A stretch of 64,000 nt of DNA from assembly GCA_027334565.1 (NCBI GenBank), contig DAHWUP010000004.1, forward strand, positions 36,882 through 100,881. Reading direction: 5' to 3'. The notes under the pieces were generated by a model. That model was not told where the DNA came from. It saw nothing but the letters and a program-made list of their open reading frames with translations, and did no database searches. Made by a program: the position numbers and the translations under genes. Below are positions 24,278 to 32,851 of this stretch, one piece after another (positions within the stretch are counted from its first letter, which is position 1; each line of letters opens with the position of its first letter). The stretch comes from Candidatus Levyibacteriota bacterium. GTDB taxonomy: Bacteria; Patescibacteria; Microgenomatia; Levybacterales; UBA12049.

Positions 24278-25279
24278 TTAAATTTCGTGGGGTAAAAATC
24301 CGGACATCGATTTTCTTATTTCAATCATTTTTTCTTTATGTAGTAATCCGTTCTCCGCTCCAACTTCCCGGATGACACTTGATGAATTTATAGTTCCCCA
24401 GACCATTGCTTCTTCAATTGACAGATCTTTTAAAACCGCGGAAAGAAAACCCGCGGTATAAGCATCGCCGGCGCCGGTCTTTTCTATCGCCTCAACTTTA
24501 TTGCACGCAAGATGAAACATCTTATTATTCTGGTTTTGAACATACGAACCGTTCACAGAATCGGTAATGATAACATTTTTGGCACCCAGGCTTCTTAGTC
24601 CGAATAATAGTTTCTTGATCAAATTTTTATTGTTTTCTAGTTTTAGTCCCAGCTCTTTTCCGTATAGAATTTCCTCCGCCTCCTGTTTATTGACAAACAA
24701 ATAATCGGTCACTTCGATCGCATCCATCACAAATCTGTTTTTATATTCCAACTGTAAAGATCCCGGATTAAAGGCCAATAAAGTATCGGATTGTTTTACG
24801 TGTTCATAGACCTTTTCGTAAATATGTTCCCAGACATGGCCGATACTGGTTAAATAAATCAGTCTGGTATCGGCATTTTCGAATTTGAGGTTATGTTTTC
24901 GCTGGACGTGTTCGGTAAAAAGGGTCCGTTCGCCGTTATAGCTTAAGGCAACCGTGATAGACGTCTGTTTATCGTTGTCCCGGATCACAAAGTCGGTATT
25001 GACGTCTTCATCTCCTAAAGTAGAGAGTATTTTTTGTGAAAATTCGTCGTTTCCGATCTCGGCGCAAAGTCCTGAGTTTAATCCGAGTCTTGCTGTGCCC
25101 ACCGCCGTATTGGTCGCGTTCCCGCCGATACCGACGATATATTTTTCAACGCTGATTTTTTCACCCAGACTTATCTCGAGCCTGTTGTTTTCTCTATCAT
25201 GTTTAAACTTCGGATCGGTCGACGGGATTTTTAGGAAAATGTCGATCACCGAATCCCCGATACATAAAATATCCAGCAT
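24278..25279 (-). CDS. PfkB-family carbohydrate/nucleoside kinase
   Basis: 333 residues of the ribokinase fold. The first signature is IGGNATNTAVGTARLG (near 51-66), and the second is KTGAGDAYTAGFLSAVL (near 267-283), which contains the catalytic Asp and anion hole. Substrate specificity (ribose, fructose-6-phosphate, adenosine or another) cannot be assigned by eye. CATAAT lies six bases before the ATG. It is divergent from 25337-25894, with both promoters packed into 57 bases. Confidence 0.92.
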   Translation of the reverse strand: MLDILCIGDSVIDIFLKIPSTDPKFKHDRENNRLEISLGEKISVEKYIVGIGGNATNTAVGTARLGLNSGLCAEIGNDEFSQKILSTLGDEDVNTDFVIRDNDKQTSITVALSYNGERTLFTEHVQRKHNLKFENADTRLIYLTSIGHVWEHIYEKVYEHVKQSDTLLAFNPGSLQLEYKNRFVMDAIEVTDYLFVNKQEAEEILYGKELGLKLENNKNLIKKLLFGLRSLGAKNVIITDSVNGSYVQNQNNKMFHLACNKVEAIEKTGAGDAYTAGFLSAVLKDLSIEEAMVWGTINSSSVIREVGAENGLLHKEKMIEIRKSMSGFLPHEI

Positions 25280-25336
25280 AAGTCAATTATGCAGCAAATA
25301 AAAGGTCGGTTCAACAGATTGTGTTATAATCCGTCT

Positions 25337-25894
25337 ATGAACGGTGAAGGTAAGGATGGTCCGGTATTCGGTGAGCCTCCGGCAAAAAGAGGCGGTAGGG
25401 AATTAAGAAGAATCAGCGAAGGTCAACTTCCTGTCTTGCCTGAAAGTAAATTGCCGCCCAGGGAACCGAGCGCACCAACCATCGAAGAAGCCAGGCGAAA
25501 ATTACTCATTGCCGCCAGAAAACAAGAGAAGGCAAAAACAAATTGGGAGGAACTTGTTGTTCCGGCAGACCCCGAAGGAGATATCAGAATGCAAGGAAGG
25601 TATTATCAACTTAGGGAAGGGGTCGAACCGTTAGGTTTATTCAGTGTTCCGCCGGGAGTGGGGAATGCCAGCCGTTTTTATGAACTGCGGTCAGGCGATT
25701 GGATATTTGTCCGTAAAGGCTCATGGGAATCCGACAATTCCAGAAGAAACGGTTGGGGAGAAGTTTACGTTTTGGCAGAAGACCATAAACCCGGTCATAA
25801 TCCGAGAACCCGGTTGTTCGACGACCATGGATTTAGAAGATATTCGGGTTACGCGAAATTCCAGGGGATAGTTGACAGACAGACAATTAGCTAA
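25337..25894 (+). CDS. Hypothetical soluble protein
   Basis: About 185 residues, no recognised family, no signal peptide or membrane segment. The N-terminal 75 residues are basic and Pro/Glu/Arg-rich and probably unstructured. The remaining part (LREGVEPLGLF ... YELRSGDWIFVRKGSW) looks like a compact beta-rich fold with many Trp/Tyr/Gly. I choose the ATG at 25337, because TATAAT at 25325-25330 stands six bases before it, although the frame is open for 16 further codons upstream. It overlaps the convergent DUF1003 gene by four bases. Confidence 0.75.
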   Translation: MNGEGKDGPVFGEPPAKRGGRELRRISEGQLPVLPESKLPPREPSAPTIEEARRKLLIAARKQEKAKTNWEELVVPADPEGDIRMQGRYYQLREGVEPLGLFSVPPGVGNASRFYELRSGDWIFVRKGSWESDNSRRNGWGEVYVLAEDHKPGHNPRTRLFDDHGFRRYSGYAKFQGIVDRQTIS

Positions 25895-26346
25895 TTGTTC
25901 CGTTCTTCCAGTTTCTCTATTTTTTTCAAGATTTCAAGCATTAAATTCTGTTGCGTTTGTAAATGCTTTAAGATTGTTTCTATTTCCTTTTCCGCCTTCT
26001 TGTCCGTCTCGAAATCGTGTTCGGCCCGAAGTTCGGCATGCTTGCCCTGAATATTCTGCCCGATTAGAAGAAGCGGCATCAGGTGTAGTTGGATCAGGTT
26101 GGAAATGAAAAGCCAAAGTACAAAAGCCGGATATGGATCAAAACGTAAATTTTTCGGGGCAAATATGTTCCAGGATAACCAGATGATTGTCCAGGCTGCA
26201 ATGATAAAAAAGAAGCCCATCGTGCCGATTTTTTCGGTTATCAAAAGAGCAAGCTTTTCCATCGACGATAATCCCTGGCGGTGAATCTTGTTGACGTTTT
26301 TGACCGGATATTCTTTTTGAATCTTTGCAAAAGTTGTTTTTTCCAC
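25891..26346 (-). CDS. DUF1003 membrane protein
   Basis: 151 residues. The centre has the DUF1003 pattern: EKIGTMGFFFIIAAWTIIWLSWN, then FDPYPAFVLWLFISNLIQLHLMPLLLIGQN, giving two membrane helices. A charged coiled-coil tail (AEHDFETDKKAEKEIE) follows, as usual for the family. Function is unknown; it is sometimes annotated as a cyclic-nucleotide-linked or stress membrane protein without proof. It starts at a GTG with a TAAGCT hexamer six bases before it. Confidence 0.87.
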   Translation of the reverse strand: MEKTTFAKIQKEYPVKNVNKIHRQGLSSMEKLALLITEKIGTMGFFFIIAAWTIIWLSWNIFAPKNLRFDPYPAFVLWLFISNLIQLHLMPLLLIGQNIQGKHAELRAEHDFETDKKAEKEIETILKHLQTQQNLMLEILKKIEKLEERNN

Positions 26347-26434
26347 GCCTTAAGCTTAGCACAATGTATATATTTTTCAAATAATTATGATTTTTTAAGT
26401 TATTTTTCAGTTTATTATGTCATTAATACACTTA

Positions 26435-26974
26435 ATGAAGATTATCGGCATCGGCGGAACCTTAAGAAAAGGTTCCTTTAGTAAAGCATTGCTTTTTGCT
26501 GCACAAAAATTGACCCCCAAGGGTGTTGTAATAGAAATTACAGAGATAGGAGACTTCCCTTTATATAATCCCGATATACCCGTTCCGAAAAACGTTCAGG
26601 AATTTAAAAACAAAATCAGGTCGGCAGACGCGATCCTTTTCTCAACCGCGGAATACAATTATTCGGTTCCCGGCGTCTTGAAAAATGCGATCGACTGGGC
26701 TTCGAGGCCGTACGGAGATAATTCGTTTGACCAAAAACCGGCGGCGATTATGAGCGAGTCCACCGGATTAATCAGCGGGTCGAGGGCAGCGTACCATTTA
26801 AGGCAGATTATGGTAATGTTGAACTCGCCGGTTTTAACTCAACCGGAATTGATGGTACCGCAAGCCAGTGACAAGTTCGATAAAGAGGGAAACTTGACAG
26901 ATGAGCACACAAAAGAGAAAATAAAAGCATTATTGGAAGCTCTGTCAAAATGGGCCGAAAGGTTAAAACAATGA
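26435..26974 (+). CDS. NAD(P)H-dependent FMN reductase
   Basis: About 179 residues of the flavodoxin-like fold. The phosphate-binding loop is GGTLRKGSFSKAL (near 6-18), and STAEYNYSVPGVLKNAIDW (near 70-90) is the characteristic second motif of the NADPH-dependent FMN/chromate/azo-reductase family. I start at MKIIGIGG; an ATG six codons upstream is possible. It overlaps sodN by four bases, so the flavin reductase and superoxide dismutase are made together. This suggests a redox-stress role. Confidence 0.9.
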   Translation: MKIIGIGGTLRKGSFSKALLFAAQKLTPKGVVIEITEIGDFPLYNPDIPVPKNVQEFKNKIRSADAILFSTAEYNYSVPGVLKNAIDWASRPYGDNSFDQKPAAIMSESTGLISGSRAAYHLRQIMVMLNSPVLTQPELMVPQASDKFDKEGNLTDEHTKEKIKALLEALSKWAERLKQ

Positions 26975-27447
26975 TTTTAAAAACTTTAACCAGTTTATTA
27001 TCTGTAAGAACGGCATATGCGCATTGCGATATCCCATGCGGCATATATGATCCTCATATGGCGCAGGTTGCCGCACATACGGTTGTCAGGATGACACAAC
27101 TTATTTTGGATACCAAGGGCACGGATTCGAAATCGATACATAATGTCTCAAGAATGACTCACGTAAAAGAAGAGCACGCTGGAAGGATTGAGGAGGAACT
27201 GGAAACATTGCGCAACGATTATTTCAAGGACGAGCATTTTAAAGAATATCCGGATCTTGAGGAATTGATCAAGGATACAATCGATTTTGCCAGCAAGGCA
27301 AGGCAAAACATCGATATGGATGTTGCGCTTAAGGCATTAGCGGGAACGCAGGCGATCGCGGAAATTTTTTATAAGACCAAAGGCGTGACACCCGTTAGGG
27401 TCAAATCCGTATATCCGACACTGGGAGAAATAGTAACCTATAAATAA
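26971..27447 (+). CDS. sodN: Nickel superoxide dismutase precursor
   Basis: Disproportionates superoxide with a nickel centre. The nickel hook HCDIPCGIYDP begins at residue 18 and supplies the His and two Cys ligands; its His must become the N-terminus by removal of a 17-residue propeptide. The rest is the four-helix bundle (KEEHAGRIEEELETLRNDYF). From the ATG at 26971, which overlaps the preceding stop, it is 158 residues; an in-frame start 21 bases upstream is less likely. The next gene encodes the matching protease. The propeptide lacks a clear hydrophobic core, so a cytoplasmic enzyme is likely. Confidence 0.95.
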   Translation: MILKTLTSLLSVRTAYAHCDIPCGIYDPHMAQVAAHTVVRMTQLILDTKGTDSKSIHNVSRMTHVKEEHAGRIEEELETLRNDYFKDEHFKEYPDLEELIKDTIDFASKARQNIDMDVALKALAGTQAIAEIFYKTKGVTPVRVKSVYPTLGEIVTYK

Positions 27448-27737
27448 TGCTTCTTTTGGCAAGGTTTAAAATCTACGGCCACAGCATGGAGCCACAGATT
27501 GGGGACGGGGAAGAAGTGTTGGTAAGCGAAGTTCCGTTTTGGTTCAAAAAGCCTCAAATAAATGATATAGTTGCATTTGTAAGCAAAGACAATAAAGTTT
27601 TAATTAAAAGGGTATCAGGGGTGGTACGAGGCGGGTATTATGTTCAGGGAGATAACCGGGAAGACAGCCTTGATAGCCGACGGTTCGGTAAGGTTTTGCC
27701 AAAGCAAATCATGGGGAAATTTATTTTTAAATTATAA
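27447..27737 (+). CDS. sodX: Nickel superoxide dismutase maturation protease
   Basis: A 96-residue S24/S26 signal-peptidase-like protease. The catalytic Ser is in GHSMEPQIGDG (near 12-22), and the general-base Lys is in VLIKRVSG (near 50). YVQGDNREDSLDSRRFG is the conserved end motif. It lacks a strong membrane anchor. The start overlaps the sodN stop by one base, and the product should cut the SodN propeptide to expose the nickel-binding His. The sodN-sodX pair is the standard bacterial cassette. Confidence 0.93.
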   Translation: MLLLARFKIYGHSMEPQIGDGEEVLVSEVPFWFKKPQINDIVAFVSKDNKVLIKRVSGVVRGGYYVQGDNREDSLDSRRFGKVLPKQIMGKFIFKL

Positions 27738-28250
27738 ATGCTTTTAGAGGTATTCATCCTACTCGCAGTTATATTTTTGTTGATAATGCTATCGGCGGTT
27801 TGGCCTCCAGACAGTCCATGGGCTCCATGGTGGAGGACCAATAAGAATGTCGCCAACGCGCTATGTAAATTGGCGGACATCTCAAATAAAGATACTGTTT
27901 ATGATCTTGGTTGCGGAGACGGAGAGGCGTTGATCCAATCTGCAAAACTTGGCGCAAAAGGAGTCGGGATAGAAATTGATCCGATAAGGGCATGGATCGC
28001 ACGGCAAAGAATCTCAAGAAACGGTCTTAAAGAGAAAGTGCTTATCAGAAGGAAAAATTTCTTTAACGAAAACTTATCCGAGGCCTCGATAGTAATAGTA
28101 TATCTTGTACCGGCAACGCTTGATAAATTGATCCCCAAATTTAAAAAAGAATTGAAAAAAGGGACGAAAATAGTCAGTTTTAGGTACGAGATGAAATTAA
28201 AGCTTAAAGATAAAGATACAGATAATAAACTTTTTCTTTATACTATTTAA
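27738..28250 (+). CDS. Class I SAM-dependent methyltransferase with N-terminal membrane helix
   Basis: 170 residues. A membrane helix (about 2-20) precedes a small methyltransferase domain with motif I YDLGCGDGEALIQSA (near 54-68) and an acidic post-I GVGIEIDP. The layout of short length, N-terminal anchor and minimal core resembles FAM173-type protein lysine methyltransferases, but this is only a resemblance. The ATG directly follows the sodX stop, so it belongs to the FMN reductase-sodN-sodX operon. Its target is unknown. It overlaps the convergent FemAB gene by eight bases. Confidence 0.82.
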   Translation: MLLEVFILLAVIFLLIMLSAVWPPDSPWAPWWRTNKNVANALCKLADISNKDTVYDLGCGDGEALIQSAKLGAKGVGIEIDPIRAWIARQRISRNGLKEKVLIRRKNFFNENLSEASIVIVYLVPATLDKLIPKFKKELKKGTKIVSFRYEMKLKLKDKDTDNKLFLYTI

Positions 28251-29184
28251 CTCTCAATAAAAACCATCTTATTCTATCTGCAATCTTGAAAACGGCATAG
28301 AGTTTCTCATTGATCACGAGGTCGTAACTTCCTACATATTCCACGTGTCTTGGCCCGTATCCTTGTTTAAACCGATGGAAACCAAAATAGATATCATCCG
28401 GTTTAGGATCGGCTACGTTGGCGGCACCCCACATATCAAACTTTTTTAACCCCATTTTTTTGCCGAATCTGATCACTTCCCACATCATTAGGTTTGAGGC
28501 CATCACCTCGCGGTTTTCGCTGGTAGAAGCCCCATAAGGGTAATATAGAGTGTCGTCCAAAACAAAAAGTAGCCATGCAGTCAGTACTTTGCCTTGGTAA
28601 GTTGCCAAGAAAAGGTGAGGAGAAAAATTATCAGCACCTTTATTTTGCGTGTTCTTAAATGTTTCCCACATTAGCCGATGGTATGAAGGGGTATGTGCGT
28701 AGAACCTCTGGCGCCTGGTAGTTTCTTCGGTCAATTTCAGATACTCGTTAAACCCATCATCACTATTATCTTCAGTTACCTTAACTCCTTTTTTTTGTGC
28801 AAGGCGGATGTTATACCTTGTTTTAGGCTGCATATTCTTAAGCAGTTCATCTTCCGACTGCGTCAGATCCAAAATGAAATTATATCTGGTAAAAAGAGGA
28901 TGAGCAGAGGTTTTAAGATTTTTGAAATTATATTTTGTTTTCCCCTTTTCGACATTCGGTTCCAGCTGTATAAAAATACAATTTTCCTTTTTACCGATTT
29001 CCCAAAGTTTGTCGAGCATTTTTTTATTGATATTGGGACCTTTGGGGAGGTAACCAATGGTATAGGAGGTATGCAAAACGGGATGGATGGTCAAGATCAA
29101 TCCGCCGGCGTTTATTACCCGAAGGCCTGTGTTGGCCCGAAATTCTCCCCACAGTCTGGTTTGAAGCGGATGTTGGCTTGTCAT
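28243..29184 (-). CDS. FemAB-family peptidoglycan bridge aminoacyltransferase
   Basis: 313 residues with two GNAT-like halves. Family marks are RYNFILDLTQSEDELLKNMQPKTRYNIRLAQKKGV (a long stretch near 103-137) and the later YYPYGASTSENREVMASNLMMWEVIRFGKK. FemX-type enzymes use aminoacyl-tRNA to add the first residue of the peptidoglycan cross-bridge on lipid II. The usual coiled-coil arm is absent, as in short bacterial FemAB homologues. It overlaps the helicase gene by four bases (ATGA), so they are co-transcribed. Confidence 0.9.
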   Translation of the reverse strand: MTSQHPLQTRLWGEFRANTGLRVINAGGLILTIHPVLHTSYTIGYLPKGPNINKKMLDKLWEIGKKENCIFIQLEPNVEKGKTKYNFKNLKTSAHPLFTRYNFILDLTQSEDELLKNMQPKTRYNIRLAQKKGVKVTEDNSDDGFNEYLKLTEETTRRQRFYAHTPSYHRLMWETFKNTQNKGADNFSPHLFLATYQGKVLTAWLLFVLDDTLYYPYGASTSENREVMASNLMMWEVIRFGKKMGLKKFDMWGAANVADPKPDDIYFGFHRFKQGYGPRHVEYVGSYDLVINEKLYAVFKIADRIRWFLLRVK

Positions 29185-31037
29185 AAATAATCGGGAATAT
29201 CTGTCTGCATATTATTCAGACTTTTTTCTAAAGTTTGTTCCGGTAATTCAAGTATAAACCTTGAGACGACGTTTGTCGTTTTTTGGCCGAAAAACAAACG
29301 TTTCCTCGAATAAGTAAGGAACAATCTCTCTTTCGCCCTGGTCATTCCGACATAGCAAAGTCTTCTTTCCTCTTCAAGTTCGTTTTTATCCATCATGCTC
29401 CGGCTGTGGGGAAACAGACCCTCCTCCATGCCGACCATGAAAACGACCGGGAATTCCAACCCCTTGGCCGCATGAAGGGTCATTAAATTGACCGTATCCT
29501 TTTTACCGGTTTCATCCTTGGCATGATCGGGCATATACTCCTGTTCGACCAACGAAACGTTTTCTAAAAATAAATTCAAGGCGGGAAAAGTGAGCGCAAC
29601 GGACCTTAGTTCTTTTATGTTCTCAAGTCTTGCCAAATCTTCCTCGTCATGCTCATCGTATAACGACAGATACTCGGTTTTTTTCAGAACCCCGTCTAAA
29701 ATATCAATCGTTTTCTCTCCGTAGATATTTTTGCTCTCTAATTCCTTTTTAACTTCCAAAAACTTCTCAAGTCTTGTCTTGCCGATCTTTTCGATTCTTT
29801 TTAATGAAACTTTGTCTTTAGGGTTCGCCAATACTTTTAAGTACGCAAGAACATCCTTGATTTCCTTCCTTTCGTAAAACCTGGTTCCGCCGATCAAAAT
29901 GTAGGGAATGGAGTTATGGATAAACACCTCTTCGATGGTTCTTGACTGTGCGTTGGTCCTATAAAGTACGGCAAAGTCGGAATAGCTTAAGCGCGGGTTC
30001 TGGTACTTGATCTCGTTGATCATTTCAAAAATATATTCAGCCTCTTTCTGTTCGTTCAAGGATTCGTGGATGAAGACGTCTTCGCCTTTTTTATTTTCCG
30101 TCCAAAGCTTCAGGACGGGATGAGAATTATTCCTGGAAATCACCGCCGACGCGGCGTCTAAAATCCTTTGGGTGGATCGGTAGTTCTGAGACAGGGAGAA
30201 AGTCTTAACATTGCTAAAATCCTCTTTAAATTTTGAAAGGTTTAAAAAATCTGCTCCGCGGAAACTGTAAATGCTTTGAGAAAAATCTCCGACGACACAA
30301 ATATTATTCCATCGTTTGGAAAGCATTTTGGTCAACAGGTACTGGGCATGATTGGTATCCTGGTATTCGTCCACCAGAATATATTTGAATTTATTCTGGT
30401 ATTTCTCTAAAATTCCGGGATTTTTCCTTAATAATTCCACCACTTTTAAGATCAGGTCGTCGAAATCCAAAGCTGCATTTTCTTTTAATATTTTTTGGTA
30501 AATAAGATATACCCTCGAAACTACTTCCTGAAATTGCCCTCTGGCGTATTGTGGGTATTCCAGCTCATTGATCAGTTCGTTTTTGGCTTGTGAGATATTT
30601 GCCAAGACCGAGTTGGGTTTGTATTCCTTGGCCGACACATTAAGCAAATTGAAAGCCTCTTTAACCGCGTCTTTTTGATCCTGTTCATCGTAGATTAAAT
30701 AATTGCCCGGGATACCGATATGCTCACCGTCGATTCTTAATATCTTGGCGCATAAAGCATGAAAAGTAGAAATGGTAGGAAGTTCGGAAATCTTTTTATC
30801 TTCTTTCTTGAAGAACTTAATCATTCTTTCCTTCATCTCGTTGGCCGCCTTATTTGTGAAAGTTACCATCAGTATGTTAGAAGGGTCCACACCCTGTTCT
30901 ATAAGATAGATCACCTTATAGGTCAATACTCTGGTTTTACCGCTTCCGGCACCTGCCAAAATGATCATCGGGCCGTTCATTTGTTTTACCGCTTCAAGCT
31001 GTTCTTTATTTAAGTCCTTGAGAAAATCGGCGTTCAT
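29181..31037 (-). CDS. UvrD/PcrA-type 3'-5' DNA helicase
   Basis: About 618 residues, superfamily 1A. Q motif and Walker A (ILAGAGSGKTRVLTYK) lie near 24-41, motif II is VDEYQDTNHAQY (near 221), motif III is GDFSQSIYSFRGA, motif V is TLHAAKGLEFPVVF (near 533), and motif VI is RRLCYVGMTRAKERL (near 570). It is shorter than E. coli UvrD and lacks a long C-terminal tail, so PcrA, Rep and UvrD cannot be told apart. I start at the ATG at 31037, because the open frame upstream covers a TATCAT promoter element. Confidence 0.94.
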   Translation of the reverse strand: MNADFLKDLNKEQLEAVKQMNGPMIILAGAGSGKTRVLTYKVIYLIEQGVDPSNILMVTFTNKAANEMKERMIKFFKKEDKKISELPTISTFHALCAKILRIDGEHIGIPGNYLIYDEQDQKDAVKEAFNLLNVSAKEYKPNSVLANISQAKNELINELEYPQYARGQFQEVVSRVYLIYQKILKENAALDFDDLILKVVELLRKNPGILEKYQNKFKYILVDEYQDTNHAQYLLTKMLSKRWNNICVVGDFSQSIYSFRGADFLNLSKFKEDFSNVKTFSLSQNYRSTQRILDAASAVISRNNSHPVLKLWTENKKGEDVFIHESLNEQKEAEYIFEMINEIKYQNPRLSYSDFAVLYRTNAQSRTIEEVFIHNSIPYILIGGTRFYERKEIKDVLAYLKVLANPKDKVSLKRIEKIGKTRLEKFLEVKKELESKNIYGEKTIDILDGVLKKTEYLSLYDEHDEEDLARLENIKELRSVALTFPALNLFLENVSLVEQEYMPDHAKDETGKKDTVNLMTLHAAKGLEFPVVFMVGMEEGLFPHSRSMMDKNELEEERRLCYVGMTRAKERLFLTYSRKRLFFGQKTTNVVSRFILELPEQTLEKSLNNMQTDIPDYL

Positions 31038-31077
31038 ACCGTATAATGATAGCATCACCTAAGGCGTGACTCAACCC

Positions 31078-31746
31078 ATGAAAAAGCTTTCCATCGTCGC
31101 CAATATCAAGTCATACAAAAATGAGGTTGAGGCTAAAGAATGGTTGGAAAACTTTAAAAAAATCAAGGACCTAAATTTAAACCCGTCGGATAAGGAGGTA
31201 ATCGTTTGCCCCTCTTTTACCCAACTTTTCAGCTTCCACTCATTTTTCTCTTCCAATATTATTACGGCTTATATTGGTGCCCAGAACGTATCTCCTTTTG
31301 AGGAAGGGGCGTATACGGGTGAGGTAAACGCCAAACAGATTAAGGATTTCGCAAAATATGTCCTGATAGGACACTCGGAGAGAAGAAAGAATTTCGGCGA
31401 AACCGGGGACATGCTGGTAAATAAGGTTGAGGTTTCATTAAAATATGAACTTGTCCCGATTTTTCTGGTTCAGGGTAAAGACACTCCAATCCCCGATGGC
31501 GTAAAACTGATTGCCTATGAACCGGTTTTTGCAATCGGTACCGGTAATCCGGATACACCCCCAAACGCCAACTTTGTGTCTAAGGCCATAAAGTCCGTCC
31601 GGCCCGACACTCGGGTCCTATACGGAGGAAGCGTAACTTCTGTAAACGTTCGAAGTTTCACCGAACAACCGGATATTGACGGAGTTTTGGTAGGAGGATC
31701 AAGCCTCGATGCAGAGGAATTTATAGGGATTGTAAAAAATGCGTAG
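31078..31746 (+). CDS. tpiA: Triosephosphate isomerase
   Basis: Interconverts dihydroxyacetone phosphate and glyceraldehyde-3-phosphate. 222 residues, on the short side. Catalytic parts: ANIKSYK (Asn/Lys pair near 9-15), IGHSERR (His near 93), AYEPVFAIGTG (Glu near 144) and YGGSV plus GVLVGGSSL phosphate-binding loops. The ATG at 31078 is used; a GTG four codons upstream is possible. It is divergent from the helicase gene and overlaps the LCP gene by eight bases. Other glycolytic genes are not in the window. Confidence 0.94.
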   Translation: MKKLSIVANIKSYKNEVEAKEWLENFKKIKDLNLNPSDKEVIVCPSFTQLFSFHSFFSSNIITAYIGAQNVSPFEEGAYTGEVNAKQIKDFAKYVLIGHSERRKNFGETGDMLVNKVEVSLKYELVPIFLVQGKDTPIPDGVKLIAYEPVFAIGTGNPDTPPNANFVSKAIKSVRPDTRVLYGGSVTSVNVRSFTEQPDIDGVLVGGSSLDAEEFIGIVKNA

Positions 31747-32851
31747 ACCCAAGAAAAGATTTTTATATTTGGTCGGTACAATATTTGCGATTTTGGTAAT
31801 TTTTTTCGTGGTTAAAACAGCTAGTATATACCCCGTATTGTTTCAACTGGTTACAAATACGGGCATAAACGTTAAGGAAAGCAATGGAAGGATTAACATA
31901 CTGCTTTTGGGAATAGGAGGCGGAACTCACGACGGACCGGATTTGACGGATACGATAATGCTTGCAAGTCTTGATCAAAAAGACAACAGAATTACCCTTA
32001 TTTCCATTCCGAGAGATCTTTGGTATCCGCCTATTAACCAGAAAATCAACGATGCTTATGCTAACGGGGTGATAAACGGACAGGGAGGATTAAATGAAGC
32101 CGAGTCGGCCGTCTCTAAAATCACCGGGCAGCAAATCGACTACGGAGTAAGAATTGATTTTTCTGGATTTGTTCAGGCAGTGAATATTGTGGGAGGTTTG
32201 GATATAAACGTCGACAACACCTTTGACGACTATCAATATCCGATAGACGGAATGGAAAACGCAACCTGCGGGCATACGCCGGCCGAGCTTGAGGCAATGG
32301 CAAATGATACCCAGGACCAGCTTGTAAAAGATTTCCCCTGTAGGTATATGCACGTGCATTTTAATAAGGGGTTACAGCATATGGACGGACAAACGGCTCT
32401 TGAGTACGTAAGGTCAAGACATGCGGTTCAAGAGATAGAGGCAAGCGATTTTGCCAGAAGCAAGAGACAGGAGAAAGTGATAAAAGCATTTAAGGATAAG
32501 GTATTATCCGTACAAACTCTCCTAAATCCGGAGAAAATCATCAGTTTATATAGTACGCTTAGATCCAGTATCGATATGAACATACCCCAAGACCAATTCG
32601 ATGACTTCATAAGACTTGCCGAGAAGATGAAAAATGCAAAAATCCATACCGCTGTGATCGATACGGGAGACCCCTCAACCAATAGGGCGGGTCTTTTGAC
32701 AAACCCCCCGACCTCAAGTGCCTTCCAGTATGAATGGGTGCTTACTCCAAGAGCCGGAAATGGGAACTTTTCGGAGATACAAAATTATATTTCCTGCGAA
32801 ATAGAAACCGGCAGTTGTCCGGTAACCCCTTCGCCCACGCCTAAACCTTAA
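31739..32851 (+). CDS. LytR-CpsA-Psr (LCP) family phosphotransferase
   Basis: 370 residues: a short cytoplasmic start, one membrane helix (about 7-27) and an external LCP domain. Characteristic are LLLGIGG-x-HDGPDLTDTIMLASLD (near 57-80), ISIPRDLWYPP, INDAYANG and, after an insertion, DGQTALEYVRSRHA with the conserved Arg pair. LCP enzymes attach wall teichoic acid-like or capsular polymers to peptidoglycan. The Pro/Thr-rich end (PVTPSPTPKP) may reach into the wall. The TagO/WecA-like enzyme at 50057-51136 could start the polymer it transfers. Confidence 0.93.
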   Translation: MRRPKKRFLYLVGTIFAILVIFFVVKTASIYPVLFQLVTNTGINVKESNGRINILLLGIGGGTHDGPDLTDTIMLASLDQKDNRITLISIPRDLWYPPINQKINDAYANGVINGQGGLNEAESAVSKITGQQIDYGVRIDFSGFVQAVNIVGGLDINVDNTFDDYQYPIDGMENATCGHTPAELEAMANDTQDQLVKDFPCRYMHVHFNKGLQHMDGQTALEYVRSRHAVQEIEASDFARSKRQEKVIKAFKDKVLSVQTLLNPEKIISLYSTLRSSIDMNIPQDQFDDFIRLAEKMKNAKIHTAVIDTGDPSTNRAGLLTNPPTSSAFQYEWVLTPRAGNGNFSEIQNYISCEIETGSCPVTPSPTPKP

